Below are positions 46,379 through 64,000 of a stretch of 64,000 bases of DNA, piece after piece (within the stretch, counting starts at the first letter, position 1; each line of letters opens with the position of its first letter). Source of the stretch: Cornus controversa (lineage: Eukaryota; Streptophyta; Magnoliopsida; Cornales; Cornaceae); assembly GCA_026545225.1 (NCBI GenBank), contig CM048854.1:30461730-30525729 (forward strand), in the 5' to 3' direction. Under the pieces are notes generated by a model. The model saw only the letters and a list, made by a program, of their open reading frames with translations, was not told the DNA's origin and did not search any database. The translations under genes and the position numbers were made by a program.

Positions 46379-46519
46379 CTGAATAACTTAAATATCAAAC
46401 ATACAATATAATTCAGCAAAATAAATCATAATTAACTTGAATTTTATCAGTAAATCTAAACATAACATCAAACATGTATCAGCCAAGAATATATTGCAGA
46501 CCAAATGCAAAACAAAATT

Positions 46520-46905
46520 CTAGGGAAGAACTGAATTGAACTAAATCATACCCACAAGTGCAAGATTAAAACCAAATGTAATTTTAAATCAAATCCCAAC
46601 TTTTTTTAACATGTATCCATGAAATGCAGATAAAATCTCAACTTTTCCAAACATGTTACAAGTATACAATAAAAATAAATAATAATAACTAGGGAAGACT
46701 GAATTGAATGAAATTATACCCACAAGTGTAAAATTAAACTATAAATGCACAAATTATCTCTAACAATTATTAGGGCTAAACCATAAAGGAATAAATCGTT
46801 GAATTAAAAAAATTAAAATCAATGGTTTTAAAATTTTCAACTTATTCCAACTATCAAAACTATAAATGCACAAATCATCTTTAACATTTATTAGGGATTA
46901 CAACA
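46520..46905. repeat. Interspersed direct repeats in MULE subterminal region
   Basis: ctgaattgaa plus tacccacaagtg recurs at 46530-46563 and 46698-46730; actataaatgcacaaat plus attattaggg recurs at 46738-46772 and 46860-46900. Subterminal repeats are common in Mutator-like elements. Confidence 0.65.
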
Positions 46906-47662
46906 ACAAATAATACATTTAGCAAAAAAATATAAATATTCGAAGTAACAAACAAGCCCTATATCAGTTAAAGATGATTCAAGTATTTGAAAACTTTACT
47001 TGGAACTATTTGGAAACCAGATTAGCCTGGAAGGCTCCAAAGAAACCAGAACACCAAAGTTCCTCAAAATTTAATCTTTTGGGCTGCCATTTAAGAAGAC
47101 AAAAACCAAAATTCATCGTCGAAACTGTTTTGCAACCTAGAGCTTCCTCACGTTGTGGTTCGCATATAGCAGATGTGAGACTTCTGATATTGAGTTCTGG
47201 TTTAGAGTTTAGTCGACTCTGTTTTAGTTTAGAATGATAACCTATATGGCAGAAGAAGAATATGAACGGAAAAAAATTGGGCAAGTCTTTGAAATTTTAG
47301 GCGGGACGGATTCTTCTTTGGTAGTGAATGTTTGTATAAATATGATAAATTAAATATGGTACAAAATTAAGTCAAGATAAATACGATATATTAAAGGGTA
47401 TATGCAGGCATAGTAACTCTCTCAATTTGCGCGCATCGACTGGGACAGGTTTGGTGCTCACAAGAGATGACGTTAATCTAAAGAAACTAACTAACTGATT
47501 TCTCAAAGAAAGATCACCCAAGCTATTGCAATCTCAAAATATTATTTCTCACTAAAGTACCCTTAACAAATCAACTCTCTCTCTCTCGATTCTCTCTTCC
47601 TTATATTTTTTCTCTCTCCTCCCTCACAATGATGGAGTTTCGGGTGCTTACTTAGTTATAAC

Positions 47663-50226
47663 TCTAAAGACCGTGACCAATTTTGGTCAGTTTCTATTTT
47701 ATTCATCATTATTGCTTTAAATACATTTTAAATGATATTTGATATGTTTTGAATACAGAAAACACGTTTGGGAGGTTATATTAACGTTTTGTGAAGTTTT
47801 GGGAATATTTGAGAAAGTTTGACTTTTTGGTCAACGAGGGCCAGGATGAGGTCTAGTGGGCCCAAAAATCCGAAATTTTTTTGAAAAAATATAATTTTTG
47901 GTTATGAACCAAAATAAATTTTTAGAGAGTAGAGGAAGTGATTTCGAAACCATAACAACTTTTGAAATCGAAAACGGAGGTCGGGAGGGTACGTCAAGTG
48001 ACTCGGGGGCGTTTTGATCATTTCGCACCCCAAGTGGTGAGATAAATATCAAGGGGTCAGGGATATTTCATATTTACATATTTCTCTCTCTCTCTCTCTA
48101 ACCCTCCCTCTTCATCTCTCTCCATTCTCTTTAGATTTTGGAGGTGATAAGGTGTGATTTGTGATTAACCTAAGATGAAAAATGTGTAGGGGATGGCTAG
48201 GGCTTCCGTTTAAATCGAACAAAGTCTACGTTTAGCAAAGTTGAAAGGGATGAAAATTTAAAAAATTGGCTTCCAAGCTTGAGATTCGAGGTAAGGTGTG
48301 AAGTTCTTCCTTACTTTAATTCTATAGGCCCCTTGACTGTGACATGAAAGATAAGTTTGCCATTTGGTGATATTAGAGTTTTGTGTATATATTTATATAT
48401 ATGAAAATGTGACTTTGTGCATGTATGTGTCTAACATGTTTTAGTTAGGGCTTATATATTGCATATGTGAATTTGATGCCTATGAATGAATTTTTGTGAA
48501 ATTTGTATTCATTTGATGAAAAATGTGAAATTCGGATTTAAATGTAGAATTGTGCATGAAAGATGAGATTTTCTTGAAAAATGCATAAGTATGATGATTT
48601 TCATTAGATGAGTGGAATGACATTGTGACAAGCATGAGTTGAGGAATAAAATGCATTCATTTTGATAAAATGCATCGCATAGGTTAGAAGTGTGGAGTAT
48701 GTGCATTTATATGATAAGTGTACCTTATGTGAAGCGTGAGTTTTTAGGGTATTTGAGAATTAAGAAAGGCCCTGAGCCCTAGGGTGCAAGGTCCAAAACT
48801 TGGCCAAGTGGGTGTTGCTTCCGTGCCCGAAAAGCGTAGGTAAAGTTTTTGGTTTCGAAGAAACCCTTACTATGGATTGTGACAAGCGAAGTCCTCAGTT
48901 GAATTGATTTCCGATATACGTGGTGTGAGTTTATTTTTGAGTCGCAACTCCATATAAATTATCATATATTAAAATGTAAAGCATCATGTATGATTTCTAA
49001 AACTTGTATATTTTTTAAGGGTGAAAAACATGGATACTTGTCATGTAGCCATATAGAGATTTCATATGCATTCATGCATGGTTACCTTAGTTAAGGTAGA
49101 GTCGGGTGGATCATTCCTACTGGGTGTAGTTGTATGCTCACCCCTTCCCCCAAACTCTTTTTTAGATAAGCTCCCATAGAAGAGGAAGCTTAGAGTGCAC
49201 GGGAGAACTTTTGAGTTCATTTTTGAGATGTTTCTTTTGGATATGTAGATAGATGTTAGTGCCGACTTGTGGCATGTGGACTATGTTAAAGATGTTGTCT
49301 TTGCATTTGATTTATCTTGATGTTTATAGATTTCAAATATAAATGCCACATGTGGCATATGTACACTTTAAGGAACGAATGTATATGACGTTTTGTTGGA
49401 ATCTCAATGTTTACACCTTATGATTATAAAAGATTTGAGGTTCAAATGTATGGGTTGGAGTACGTGTATGATGGTATAATATATGTAGATGATTTATATG
49501 TGGAGTGAATTATCCTAAGTTGTTAGGTTGAGATTTGGGCTCAAAATGGGCAATGTATAAGGTTGTAGGAGGTGCAGAATAGGATATTTCGCATGTGTGA
49601 AATGGCCATTTCGCATGATCGAAATCCATTTTTTGATTGTGCGAATTGGTTGTGAAATATCTTAGTTTTCGAGGTCTTTGCATGGGTAATTTCGCATGTG
49701 CAAAACCCCCATTTCGCATGTGCAAAAATTTGCAGAGTTCAAGGTCCCGAATGTCAAAAAATTTTGCAAAAACTTCGCAAGCACTTCGACTGTGCGAAAA
49801 TTTTGCACAATCGAAACTATAATTTCGCACAATTGAAGTTATTATTCACAGTAAAGTTAAAAATCTGTTTAAACTTCAATCGAGCATAATTTCTTCGTTT
49901 TAGATCGGAATTGAGTGTGATTTTTTTTTTTAAATCGAGTAATTTTGAATCCTTTTTCCAATGGTGTGTGTTCCAATTTCAAATTCCAATCACACAAGGA
50001 GTTGAATTCTGAAACTTGGTAGTTTATATGTATGGAACCAATGTGGGATCCATTGTAAGGGGTATTGATGAGTGTACGCCACTATAATGGTGTACATATA
50101 GAAATCTTCTGCAATAGAATGGTTTAAGGTGAGATTAGAGATGTTGATGAGTGGTTAGGATGTTGATTTCATTGTTCACCCTCATTTTTTTGCTCTTGAT
50201 CGGGTGTTAAAAATCGGGGCATGACA
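47663..50226 (+). mobile_element. Solo LTR 2, Gypsy-like (2564 bp)
   Basis: Starts TCTAAAGACCGTGACC (canonical TG probably mutated to TC) and ends GGGGCATGACA, flanked by the perfect duplication ATAAC (47658-47662, 50227-50231). It shares the order of landmarks with solo LTR 1 (gctttaaa, ctactgggtgtagt, gctcaccccttcccccaa, palindrome array, ggggcatga) at similar offsets. No internal region follows. Confidence 0.83.
49575..49845. repeat. Array of near-palindromes inside solo LTR 2
   Basis: Eight or so words such as atttcgcatgtgtgaaat, tttcgcatgatcgaaat, tttcgcatgtgcaaaa, cttcgactgtgcgaaa and tttcgcacaattgaag. The outer TTCG/CGAA parts match the array in solo LTR 1, but the centres differ. Open frames across the array repeat the same residues (FAHAKW-like) and are not genes. 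Confidence 0.82.
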
Positions 50227-50231
50227 ATAAC

Positions 50232-52072
50232 AATGGCAGAGCCGAGAAGGTGGTCTTAGTTGTCACGGCTCAGCAGTGGTTATGGGTGATGGTTCTGTTG
50301 CCGGTGGTGTTTTGTTTCTATTGAGTGGAGACGATGGAGAGACTCCGACAATGAATAGGTGGAGGTGGTGCTCGATTTGTTCCGCTATGGAGTTCAGTGG
50401 TGATCCTCGACGACGGTGATTCTTGATGCATAGAAGTTCAATAAGAATTTTAAAGGGTCTTTAAATCTAAGTTTTGCCAATGCCACTTTGGGTTCATAAA
50501 TCTTGTCTAACTCAAGCTCAAGCTCAAGCTCAATCAATTTAAATTCTCTTTTATCCAAATAAAATAATAAATGCATTGGAAAAACAGAAATATACATGCA
50601 AACTTTAATTCCAAATTTTTGTTTCTTCAAATAATGTTAAATATAAAGCTAGAACAAATGTAAAAAAAAATACAGTTCAATGTTTACAGACATGAAAGTT
50701 CTTGTTCTGGATTTGAGTGTCGCTCAAACTAGGATAGTGAATCATATATTGAAGGTCATGCCAACATTGGTTGCAACAAATATTATTTGTTTTAGGAATG
50801 CTTTCGTGGAAAATATTATTTTGGTATTGCAATAGCTTGGCGAGCGGGCTATTTATGATCATTTACTTTGTCAATTGCTTTTCTAACACTTTTTCTCAAG
50901 TGTCAAACTTTCATTGGGCGGAATTAGAGAACTTACGTGACACATTTGAGACTATCTAATAATTTCTCTCTTTTGGAGTTTATGGCCAAGCTTGACGGGT
51001 TTTGACTGGGCAACAAATCTCGGGCCTAAAAACCTTGAAAAACCCAAAGCCCTGCCGTGCAGGCCTTAGGACAAGTAGTTGCGGACCTCCTGCCTAGCTA
51101 CGGGCTTGAAGTAGACTTTTTAAATTTTATCTTGAAATGGACTTATTTTAAAATATAAAAAAATGTTGAAATTTAATAAGACTTAACTTTAGAATTGGGA
51201 CGTGTATTTGTCTGTAAATTGCATGTGGGTGTGGAACTGTGTTCCATGTGGGCCATGGATTGTAGGATCCTGCAACCTCCTTTTGTTTTAAATTTAATTT
51301 ATTTATTTTATTTGGATAAGATAGGTATATCGAGTCATTGGAGTTTGGGAACGATCTACGATAAAAATTATATTCGTTTCGATCCAATATGGAGGAATTT
51401 ATTTATTATTGAATTCATATCTGATTTAAAAATAATATATTTTTTATATTAAAAAAATTTAATGTCAAACAAAAATTTGCTAACCATGATAAAAAAAAAG
51501 AGAGAAAACTTGAACAAGAAAAATAAAATATAATTAAAAATTAATAATAAAAAGAGACAAAATAGAGAGGGAATAATAAGAAAAAAATATTTTAATAATA
51601 TATAAATATTATATATTATAGCATTAAATAATATACTTATAACATATTATATATCATATTATTACCAAATTAAATCTATTATAATTCATATCTGATTTGT
51701 TTAATTTACAATTTATCGAATTCATATTACTAACAAGTTGTAATCGATGCATGAATTATTTGTTTATCACTTGCCTTTTCTTAGGGGAAGGGGATAAGTC
51801 TATAAGGTAGGTTACCTTGCGGAGGTTTTGGAAATGGGCTGGGCTTTTCTATGCGTGCAATATCCAAGCCCTACCCACACTCTAATAGCACCAGACTGTG
51901 CTACCGCTACCCCGTAATGGGCTTGGACCAAGCGAAACCCAGTAGGCTCAACTGGGTTGAGGGTTCAGGTTATAGTAGTGGCTTATAGGTAGATTGTAGA
52001 GTAACGGATAGTGGTGGCATATACATAGATTGTAGAGTAACGGAGTATATTTATTTATCAAATTATAAAAAA
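50232..52072. other. Intergenic stretch without identified gene
   Basis: Contains a short (AGCTCA)n run at 50515-50540 and two GC-richer patches with transposon-like wording (50990-51120; 51790-51970, gggcttggaccaagc) around an AT-rich core. They may be the ends of one degenerate element, but I could not pair the termini. Confidence 0.45.
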
Positions 52073-52973
52073 GGGTAAAATGCTGACACCCTCCGATATT
52101 TTCTTTTATTATTCATATATTAAACCATTTGCAATATTGAGTCTGACATTTTCTGAAATTTGGTTAACATAACCCTAACACTCCCGGACCGTTAGAGCTA
52201 ATTTATGCCAAAACTATCATTTCTGTTTGAAAATACTATTATAGTATTAATTAGTTGGACCTTTATATCCCGCAAAATTTTTTTTGATAAATTGCACCCT
52301 TATTCTCTAAATCCGATTTTTTTTAAATAAAATATAAAATAAAAAATTGACCAATTGATATATAAAAGTTTGTTTGGTCATTGTTTTAAAATTTTGAGTA
52401 ATTGATATATAGAAGCTTGTTTGGTTACTGTCTTGAACCATTTTGTAATGAACTTCCAGATTTAATTTTATTTTGAGAATAAAGCGTTATTTTATTCATA
52501 TCAAAATAGTAAAAACCAACTTCTATTTTATTTTATTCAAAGCAAGCATTATTTTATCTTTAGTAAAGTACCCATACACAAAATGGTTGAAGACAATTAC
52601 CAAACAAGCTTTTATATATCAATTGGTCAAAATTTTTAAACTGTGACCAAACAACTTTTATATATCAATTGGTCAAAAAAAAAGAAAAATAAAAAAAAGG
52701 TCGGTTCAAGAAATAAGGGTACAATTTATCTCTTTCTTTTTTTTTTCCTTTTTCTGTTGTGGGATATAAAGGTCCATCTGATTAATATTATAATTGTACT
52801 TTCAAATATGAAGGGTAGTTTTAGCATAAATTAGTTGAATTCTAATGGTTCTAATGGTCGAGGGTGTCAAAGTTATATTAATCAAACTTGAGGAACTAGC
52901 AGAGCAAATATTGCAAAAAATTTAATTTATGAGCAATAAAAAAAAACTTAAGAAGTGTCAGAGTATTTTACCC
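52073..52973. mobile_element. Long-TIR element, MULE-like MITE (901 bp)
   Basis: Inverted termini of about 160 bp, both starting GGGTAAAAT and sharing TTGCAATATT, TAATTTATGC and AAAACTA at corresponding places. Flanks are A-rich on both sides (ataaaaaa / attaaaaaa), an imperfect target duplication. AT-rich interior, no coding. Confidence 0.82.
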
Positions 52974-53649
52974 ATTAAAAAAAATATATAACAAGGACCA
53001 AAAGGTCACATAAAACTATAAACAGTAGCATAATTGGGAATTAAAAAACAAAAAACAACAACAATAATAATAACTCAGATTTGATGAAGTGAAGTGATCA
53101 ACAATTCAACCTATCAGGCTAAGTGGCAAAAAGAAAACATAAAATAAAATTATTTACAGATAGGTGTATTTTGAATTCGTAAGTTGTATCACCTCTCGAG
53201 TTATGAAAAATGATATATTGAGCGCGATGACGTGTCATTCTCACTCGGGTAATACAAACTTCCAAATTCTGTATCACCCTTGTTATTAGGGCCGGTATGA
53301 TAACTGTTTTATATTTAGTGTTTATATAAATAGTGTTTATATTATGATTTTATTTATCCATAAATATGAGTGTTGTTTGATAACGGAAAAATATTTGCCT
53401 TATTTTAAAAATCATAAACAGAAAAATATGTTTGTTAATCTTAAATTATTATTTTTTTATAAAAAAATCAACACAATAAACTGCATAAAAAGTGAAGTTT
53501 ATGTTATAACAAATCTATACAGCAATAACAGAGCAAGAAATATACATAAAAAATAAATAAATAATATTAGGTTACATATATATCTTGATATATACTGCAA
53601 ATTATACTGTAAAACTAGAATTACCCACAACCTAGAAGGTCCCAACAAG

Positions 53650-53870
53650 TAGGGAGATGCACACGATTCGGTTCCTTATGGTTATTGGGAGAACTGGAAT
53701 CAGAACCGTTCTCAACAGTTCCTTAATTTTGAAACCGAAATAAATGAATTCGGTTCAATTCGATTATTATAGGAGTTGTATTTAACCTTATAATAGTTAT
53801 AATAACTCCATTGTTTAAAATGTTTTACATAACAAAAGGTTATTATAACTATTACAATGATTTTATAACA

Positions 53871-53905
<35 letters not shown>

Positions 53906-54057
53906 TTCAACGGTTCCGGTTTCAAGGATTGGAATTGGAATCGTAGTAAACGGTTTATAAAATTTGGAGTTGAAACCGGAACCGGAACTGTAGTGAATGA
54001 TTCGATTTGGTTCAACTAAAGTTCTTTATGGTTCCACCGGTTCTTTGTGCACCCTTA
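53650..54057. mobile_element. Nested hAT-like element (408 bp)
   Basis: Ends TAGGGAGATGCACACGATTC and (reverse complement) TAAGGGTGCACAAAGAACCG. The interior repeats gaaccg and cggttc words and carries a (TA)15 run. Flanking 8-mers ccaacaag and ccaaaata match at only five positions, so the target duplication is weak. Confidence 0.6.
53872..53901. repeat. (TA)15 microsatellite
   Basis: Perfect TA run inside the nested hAT-like element. Confidence 0.92.
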
Positions 54058-54762
54058 CCAAAATATAAAATATATATAACTATAAAAAAGTTAAAAGTTT
54101 TTCAATTTGTATGGAGCGAGAAGAGGGATTTGGAGGGCATACTCTTTCTTTTGAACTTCTCATGCTAATACTTTCTTTTTCATTTTTTTTATTTCTATTT
54201 TTGTTTCAACATTGAAATTGAATGAATGATATGAGTACAAAATATCATTCTTGTTTTTTTAACAAGGAGATGATCGAGACTTATTTTTTTATTTTCCTTA
54301 AATAAGGTTTTTTTTTTCTTTTTAGCATGTGTGCTTCTAAGTAACTATTTCTTATTATCAAGTATATTAGTAATTATGTCCACATTTGATAATTCTAATA
54401 TTTTTATCATTGTATTAAACAATAGTCTTTTATAATTTTTTTTCTTTTCATTTTCTCAATTTTAGTTTCAATTTTTAATTAAATAATATAATCACCATTT
54501 TAGATAAATAATTTTTTTTTAAATAAACATAAACAATAAACATCATTTTGGTGTTTAGGATTTGAAGGCATAGGAACAGTGTTGTTTTAAAAGCGTTTTG
54601 AAAATTTATAAACAAAACAAAAATTAACAAACATGTTTATCCTGAAAATTTATTTTTATAAACAATAAACATTAAACATAAATGGTTACCAAACGGACCC
54701 TTAGTTATGGAAAATTATATATTCTCTCAAAGGTTTTTTAGACATTTCCATAGAAATTTATA

Positions 54763-55869
54763 GGGAAAATTACAACTAAATCCTACTTTTTCCTCTAAAA
54801 GATAATTAACTCTTATAATTTTTTTTATGGGACCAATAAGTCCTACTTTTAAATTTCAAATTCAGTTCTAAATTATTTAACTTTCCACTCGTACCCTTAC
54901 CAAATTAGATTTAAAATTTCACAATTATAATTTTCATTTAAAAATTGATATGTAAGCCAAAAAAATTTATTTGACTATTTAAACATGTTTAAGCAATTAG
55001 ATTTTTTTTCCATTTATATATACATTTATATTTACCATAATAGCCATTACACAGCAATAAAGTTAATTAGTGTTCCTTTATCAATGGATTTCAAATTCAC
55101 ATTAATTAATGGTACCTTATGCACAGTTATACACTTGTACAAAGTGGATGGGTGTTATTAGAATCTAAACTGTTATTTATTTATTTATTATTTATTAGCT
55201 GCTTATTTATTTTAGTTTCTGTCTTTTTTTTTGGGTAAGTTTCTATCCTATTTTTCATTGTCAATGATTTATTTTGTTATTGGTAGTGATTGGTTAGTTT
55301 TAGGATATACTACAGTATAAATTGTATGATATATTAATATATCTTTTCTGTTTTTCTTTTCACCCAGTCTTGGTTCATCCACTAGAATATATTAATATAT
55401 TAAATTATTAGTAATTACTAATTATTTAATCACTCTGTACTAATGAGTACAAATATGTTACCCTCATTAATAATTCAAAAGGATAAAATTTTAATCAAAT
55501 TGTTTCAATAACAAAATTATAATCTTTTATTAAATTTTAAATAGACTTTTTAATTGTTGTATATGAAAAGTTATTGTCGTAAAATCTACAAAAGTTTTTT
55601 GAAATTGAACTTTAATTAAATTAATTATAATTTAGATTTATAATATAATATTAATTAATTAACTAAAACATAAAAGAACATAAAAAAGACGAATGAAAAT
55701 TATAATTGAAAAATTTTAAATCTAAGTTTGGCTGAAAAGTTGAGTAGTTTAGAATTTAAAAGTGAATTTTTTTTATAAAAAAAAGTAGGACTTATTAGGC
55801 CTGTAAATTTTTTGATAGGGCTTACTTGTTATTTTCTCAGAAAAAGTAGGACATAAAGGTAATTTTTCT
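54763..55869. mobile_element. Long-TIR element, MULE-like MITE (1107 bp)
   Basis: Inverted termini of about 180 bp share TCCTACTTTTTC, AATAAGTCCTACTTTT, TTAGATTTAAAATTT and CAATTATAATTTTCATT in the same order. It ends only 370 bp before the TGT start codon. No coding, no clean target duplication. Confidence 0.83.
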
Positions 55870-56239
55870 AAAATGATATCTCCTCTGATTTGAAATTTTC
55901 CAGTGAAACGCGAAATCACTACTTGTCAATTTGTCAACCAATAAGAACACACCATGTCTTGGATTTCTTCCATCACTCAAATAGACGGAGTATTGTTTTC
56001 CTAAAGGTGCTGGCTTACAAATTGCAGCCCTACCATTGGTGGGAAAGTCAATATAAAGAAAGCTGATGGTCAAAGTCCAAACCCTAACCCATGTTTTTGG
56101 GTCGGTAATCGGTATACTGTACTGTAGTCACCAAAATTTTAGTATATACTTGACCGCGTGTCTCTGGTCAACAGTACACACCGTATTCCAAAGATAGCAA
56201 AGCACTATAAACACAAGGAACGCTTGGCCGGCACGCTCT
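55870..56239 (+). promoter_or_regulatory. TGT promoter region
   Basis: CCAAT at 55938-55942 and TATAAAC at 56206-56212. The TATA-like box is only about 28 bases before the first ATG, so the 5' leader would be extremely short or transcription would begin past that ATG. Confidence 0.5.
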
Positions 56240-62810
<6,571 letters not shown>

Positions 62811-63349
62811 GTATGTGTCTACTGCTCTCAGTCACTAGTTTTGAGGCTTGTGCATATCTGTATTTCTCGCATTTCCGTTATCTTTTACAAAATTAATGAA
62901 CAGACAAAGATAATGAGGATTTGATGTAGTCAGATGCTTTCTAAAAATTATTACCTGTTTTACACTGGAAGTTACTAGTTTGGTACTTGCCAAGAAAAAA
63001 AAAAGTAGTTGCTAGTTTAGCCTTTTTAAAATAACTTGTGCTTAAAGATTAGTAGGTGCTGGAAGCTTGGACCTATGTTTACAAGTAGAAACAAAGTACA
63101 CCTCTCTATCTATTCTTTATGTTTTCAGTGAGAAATCTAGAAATTTGTGATTTGCTTCATTTTTTGTTGGATATTAGGTGTTTTCCTATGTATTGATAGT
63201 ATTTGTGATTGTGGTGTATAAGAAGGCTACAGTGGTGGACTATATGAGATTCTCTGATTGAGGGCTGATTTAAGAGCCAAGGTCTTGGAGGGACTATTGA
63301 AGACTGGGGGCTTGAGGCAATGTATTCTTTTTTAACATGCTTTATGGGA

Positions 63350-63660
63350 TGAACAATTCTGGAAGAGTGATGTAGTGTAGTGGAAGCATGATAAGAATGG
63401 AAGAGTCAAGATGAGGGTGCTGATAGAACTCCATCTTGGTTTCCTTGGAAAGAGATTCAGAGGACAATAGTCCCTTCCAGTCCTTTTTTTTTTCGTTAGC
63501 AGTCCACTTGGAAAAAATTTCAATTGGTAATTTGAGGCATCAGATTCTTCCCTGTTAGAGCTGCATGTGTAAAGGAGATGAAGAAACAGTTTATCATTAT
63601 TATAGCATTGTACAACAGTGAGGGAGTTGGAATCCAGGGGGCCGGGGCCGTCCCCCAACC
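63350..63660 (+). mobile_element. L1-type LINE fragment, zf-RVT domain
   Basis: One frame reads PSWFPWKEIQRTIVPS, then FFFSLAVHLEKISIGNLRHQ, a stop, then SCMCKGDEETVYHYY. This is the zf-RVT pattern of plant L1 ORF2 (WxxIW-x-PxxxxFFxW, LxxRG, CxxCxxxxETxxHL). An upstream WKHDKNG fits the same region. Sense orientation within QTRT1 intron 9. The remaining 63660-64000 shows no feature I can name. Confidence 0.75.
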
Positions 63661-64000
63661 CAGGTGGTATATACTCACAGGGAATTGATTGATTCTGCTC
63701 ATAATGATGGAGAGCAGTCTCTCCTTTTCTCTCTTTTGAGTGGTTGGGTCATGTCAAGGACTGTCCTTCATTTGCTTCAGTCTAGGCCTTCAGGTTGTGG
63801 ATACAATGGTAGACAAAGGCATGAAACTATGTCACATGGATTATTATAAATGCGTAGAGTAACCATTTCAAATGTATGACACTTGGGTATTAGATATGTT
63901 TTGGACATGTCTGGTTGGACATGCATGTTGCAAGCACGATGGATAATTCAACCAGGCATGGTGGGGTAGGAGCATCCAGTCGGCAATCTTTTTGGCTTGA

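Larger units (their letters stand above)
39672..47465. mobile_element. Mutator-like element with Ulp1 gene, decayed (7.8 kb)
   Basis: Inverted termini: left tgtaaggaaccaaacctgtc, right (reverse complement) ttgtgagcaccaaacctgtc; both continue to ATGCGC, about 29 of 33 bases matching. Between them lie an Ulp1-like gene on plus and a FAR1-like MULE transposase on minus, pointing toward each other. MULEs carrying Ulp1-type proteases are known in plants (Kaonashi/KI-MULEs). No target duplication was found; the left end sits 7 bases from the duplication of solo LTR 1. Confidence 0.8.
53289..54700. mobile_element. Harbinger-like non-autonomous element (1412 bp)
   Basis: Left end GGGCCGGTATGATAAC, right end (reverse complement) GGGTCCGTTTGGTAAC, followed by related TTTAATGTTTAT-type sequence. 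Flanked by TTA on both sides (53286-53288, 54701-54703), the PIF/Harbinger target type. Interrupted by a nested element at 53650-54057. Confidence 0.72.

Noticed and set aside
49510..49889. Open frames of 61-106 codons on both strands
   Set aside because: Generated by the TTTCGCATGTG near-palindrome array in the solo LTR.
37056..50226. The two related LTRs as ends of a single 13-kb retrotransposon
   Set aside because: Each has its own, different 5-bp target duplication (AAAAT, ATAAC), and a MULE with its own termini occupies most of the interval between them; there is no primer site after the first or polypurine tract before the second.

Overview
The window is nuclear DNA of a flowering plant, almost certainly a eudicot. 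It is AT-rich, has GT-AG introns throughout, and carries plant-type proteins and transposons: FAR1/MULE transposase, a Ulp1-carrying MULE, a TRIM with an initiator-tRNA primer site, and RTE and L1 LINEs. I cannot name the species. No bacterial, organellar or viral gene was seen.

Layout. (1) 993-29848, minus strand: a complete 23-exon gene for plastidic isoamylase 3 (ISA3), a starch-debranching enzyme. The assembled exons give an uninterrupted 762-residue reading frame with every splice junction in phase. Its introns hold two tiny TRIM retrotransposons, two RTE-LINE fragments, other LINE remnants, a SINE-like sequence, a fragment of U2 snRNA, and a roughly 570-bp tandem duplication that copied most of one exon. 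(2) 29849-56000: an intergenic repeat zone. In order it holds a PIF/Harbinger-like element, an hAT-like MITE, a two-part minisatellite, two related TIR elements, a solo LTR of 2.6 kb, a decayed 7.8-kb Mutator-like element (Ulp1-like gene plus truncated FAR1-like transposase), a second solo LTR of the same family, an AT-rich stretch, and three further long-TIR or Harbinger-type elements, one with an hAT-like element nested inside. (3) 56240 to beyond the right edge, plus strand: the first nine exons of queuine tRNA-ribosyltransferase catalytic subunit (TGT/QTRT1). The gene continues outside the window. Its introns hold a third TRIM copy, a SINE-like 5' part, an RNase H-like fragment and an L1 zf-RVT fragment.

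The two host genes are functionally unrelated (plastid starch breakdown; tRNA wobble modification) and point toward each other's promoters across the repeat zone: ISA3 is transcribed leftward, TGT rightward. The most striking results are the 243-249-bp TRIM family (three copies, all intronic and all in the sense direction of the host gene), the position-matched arrays of short near-palindromes inside the two solo LTRs, the partial exon duplication in ISA3, and the U2 snRNA fragment.

All calls come from reading sequence and recalled family knowledge. No database search or alignment software was used.
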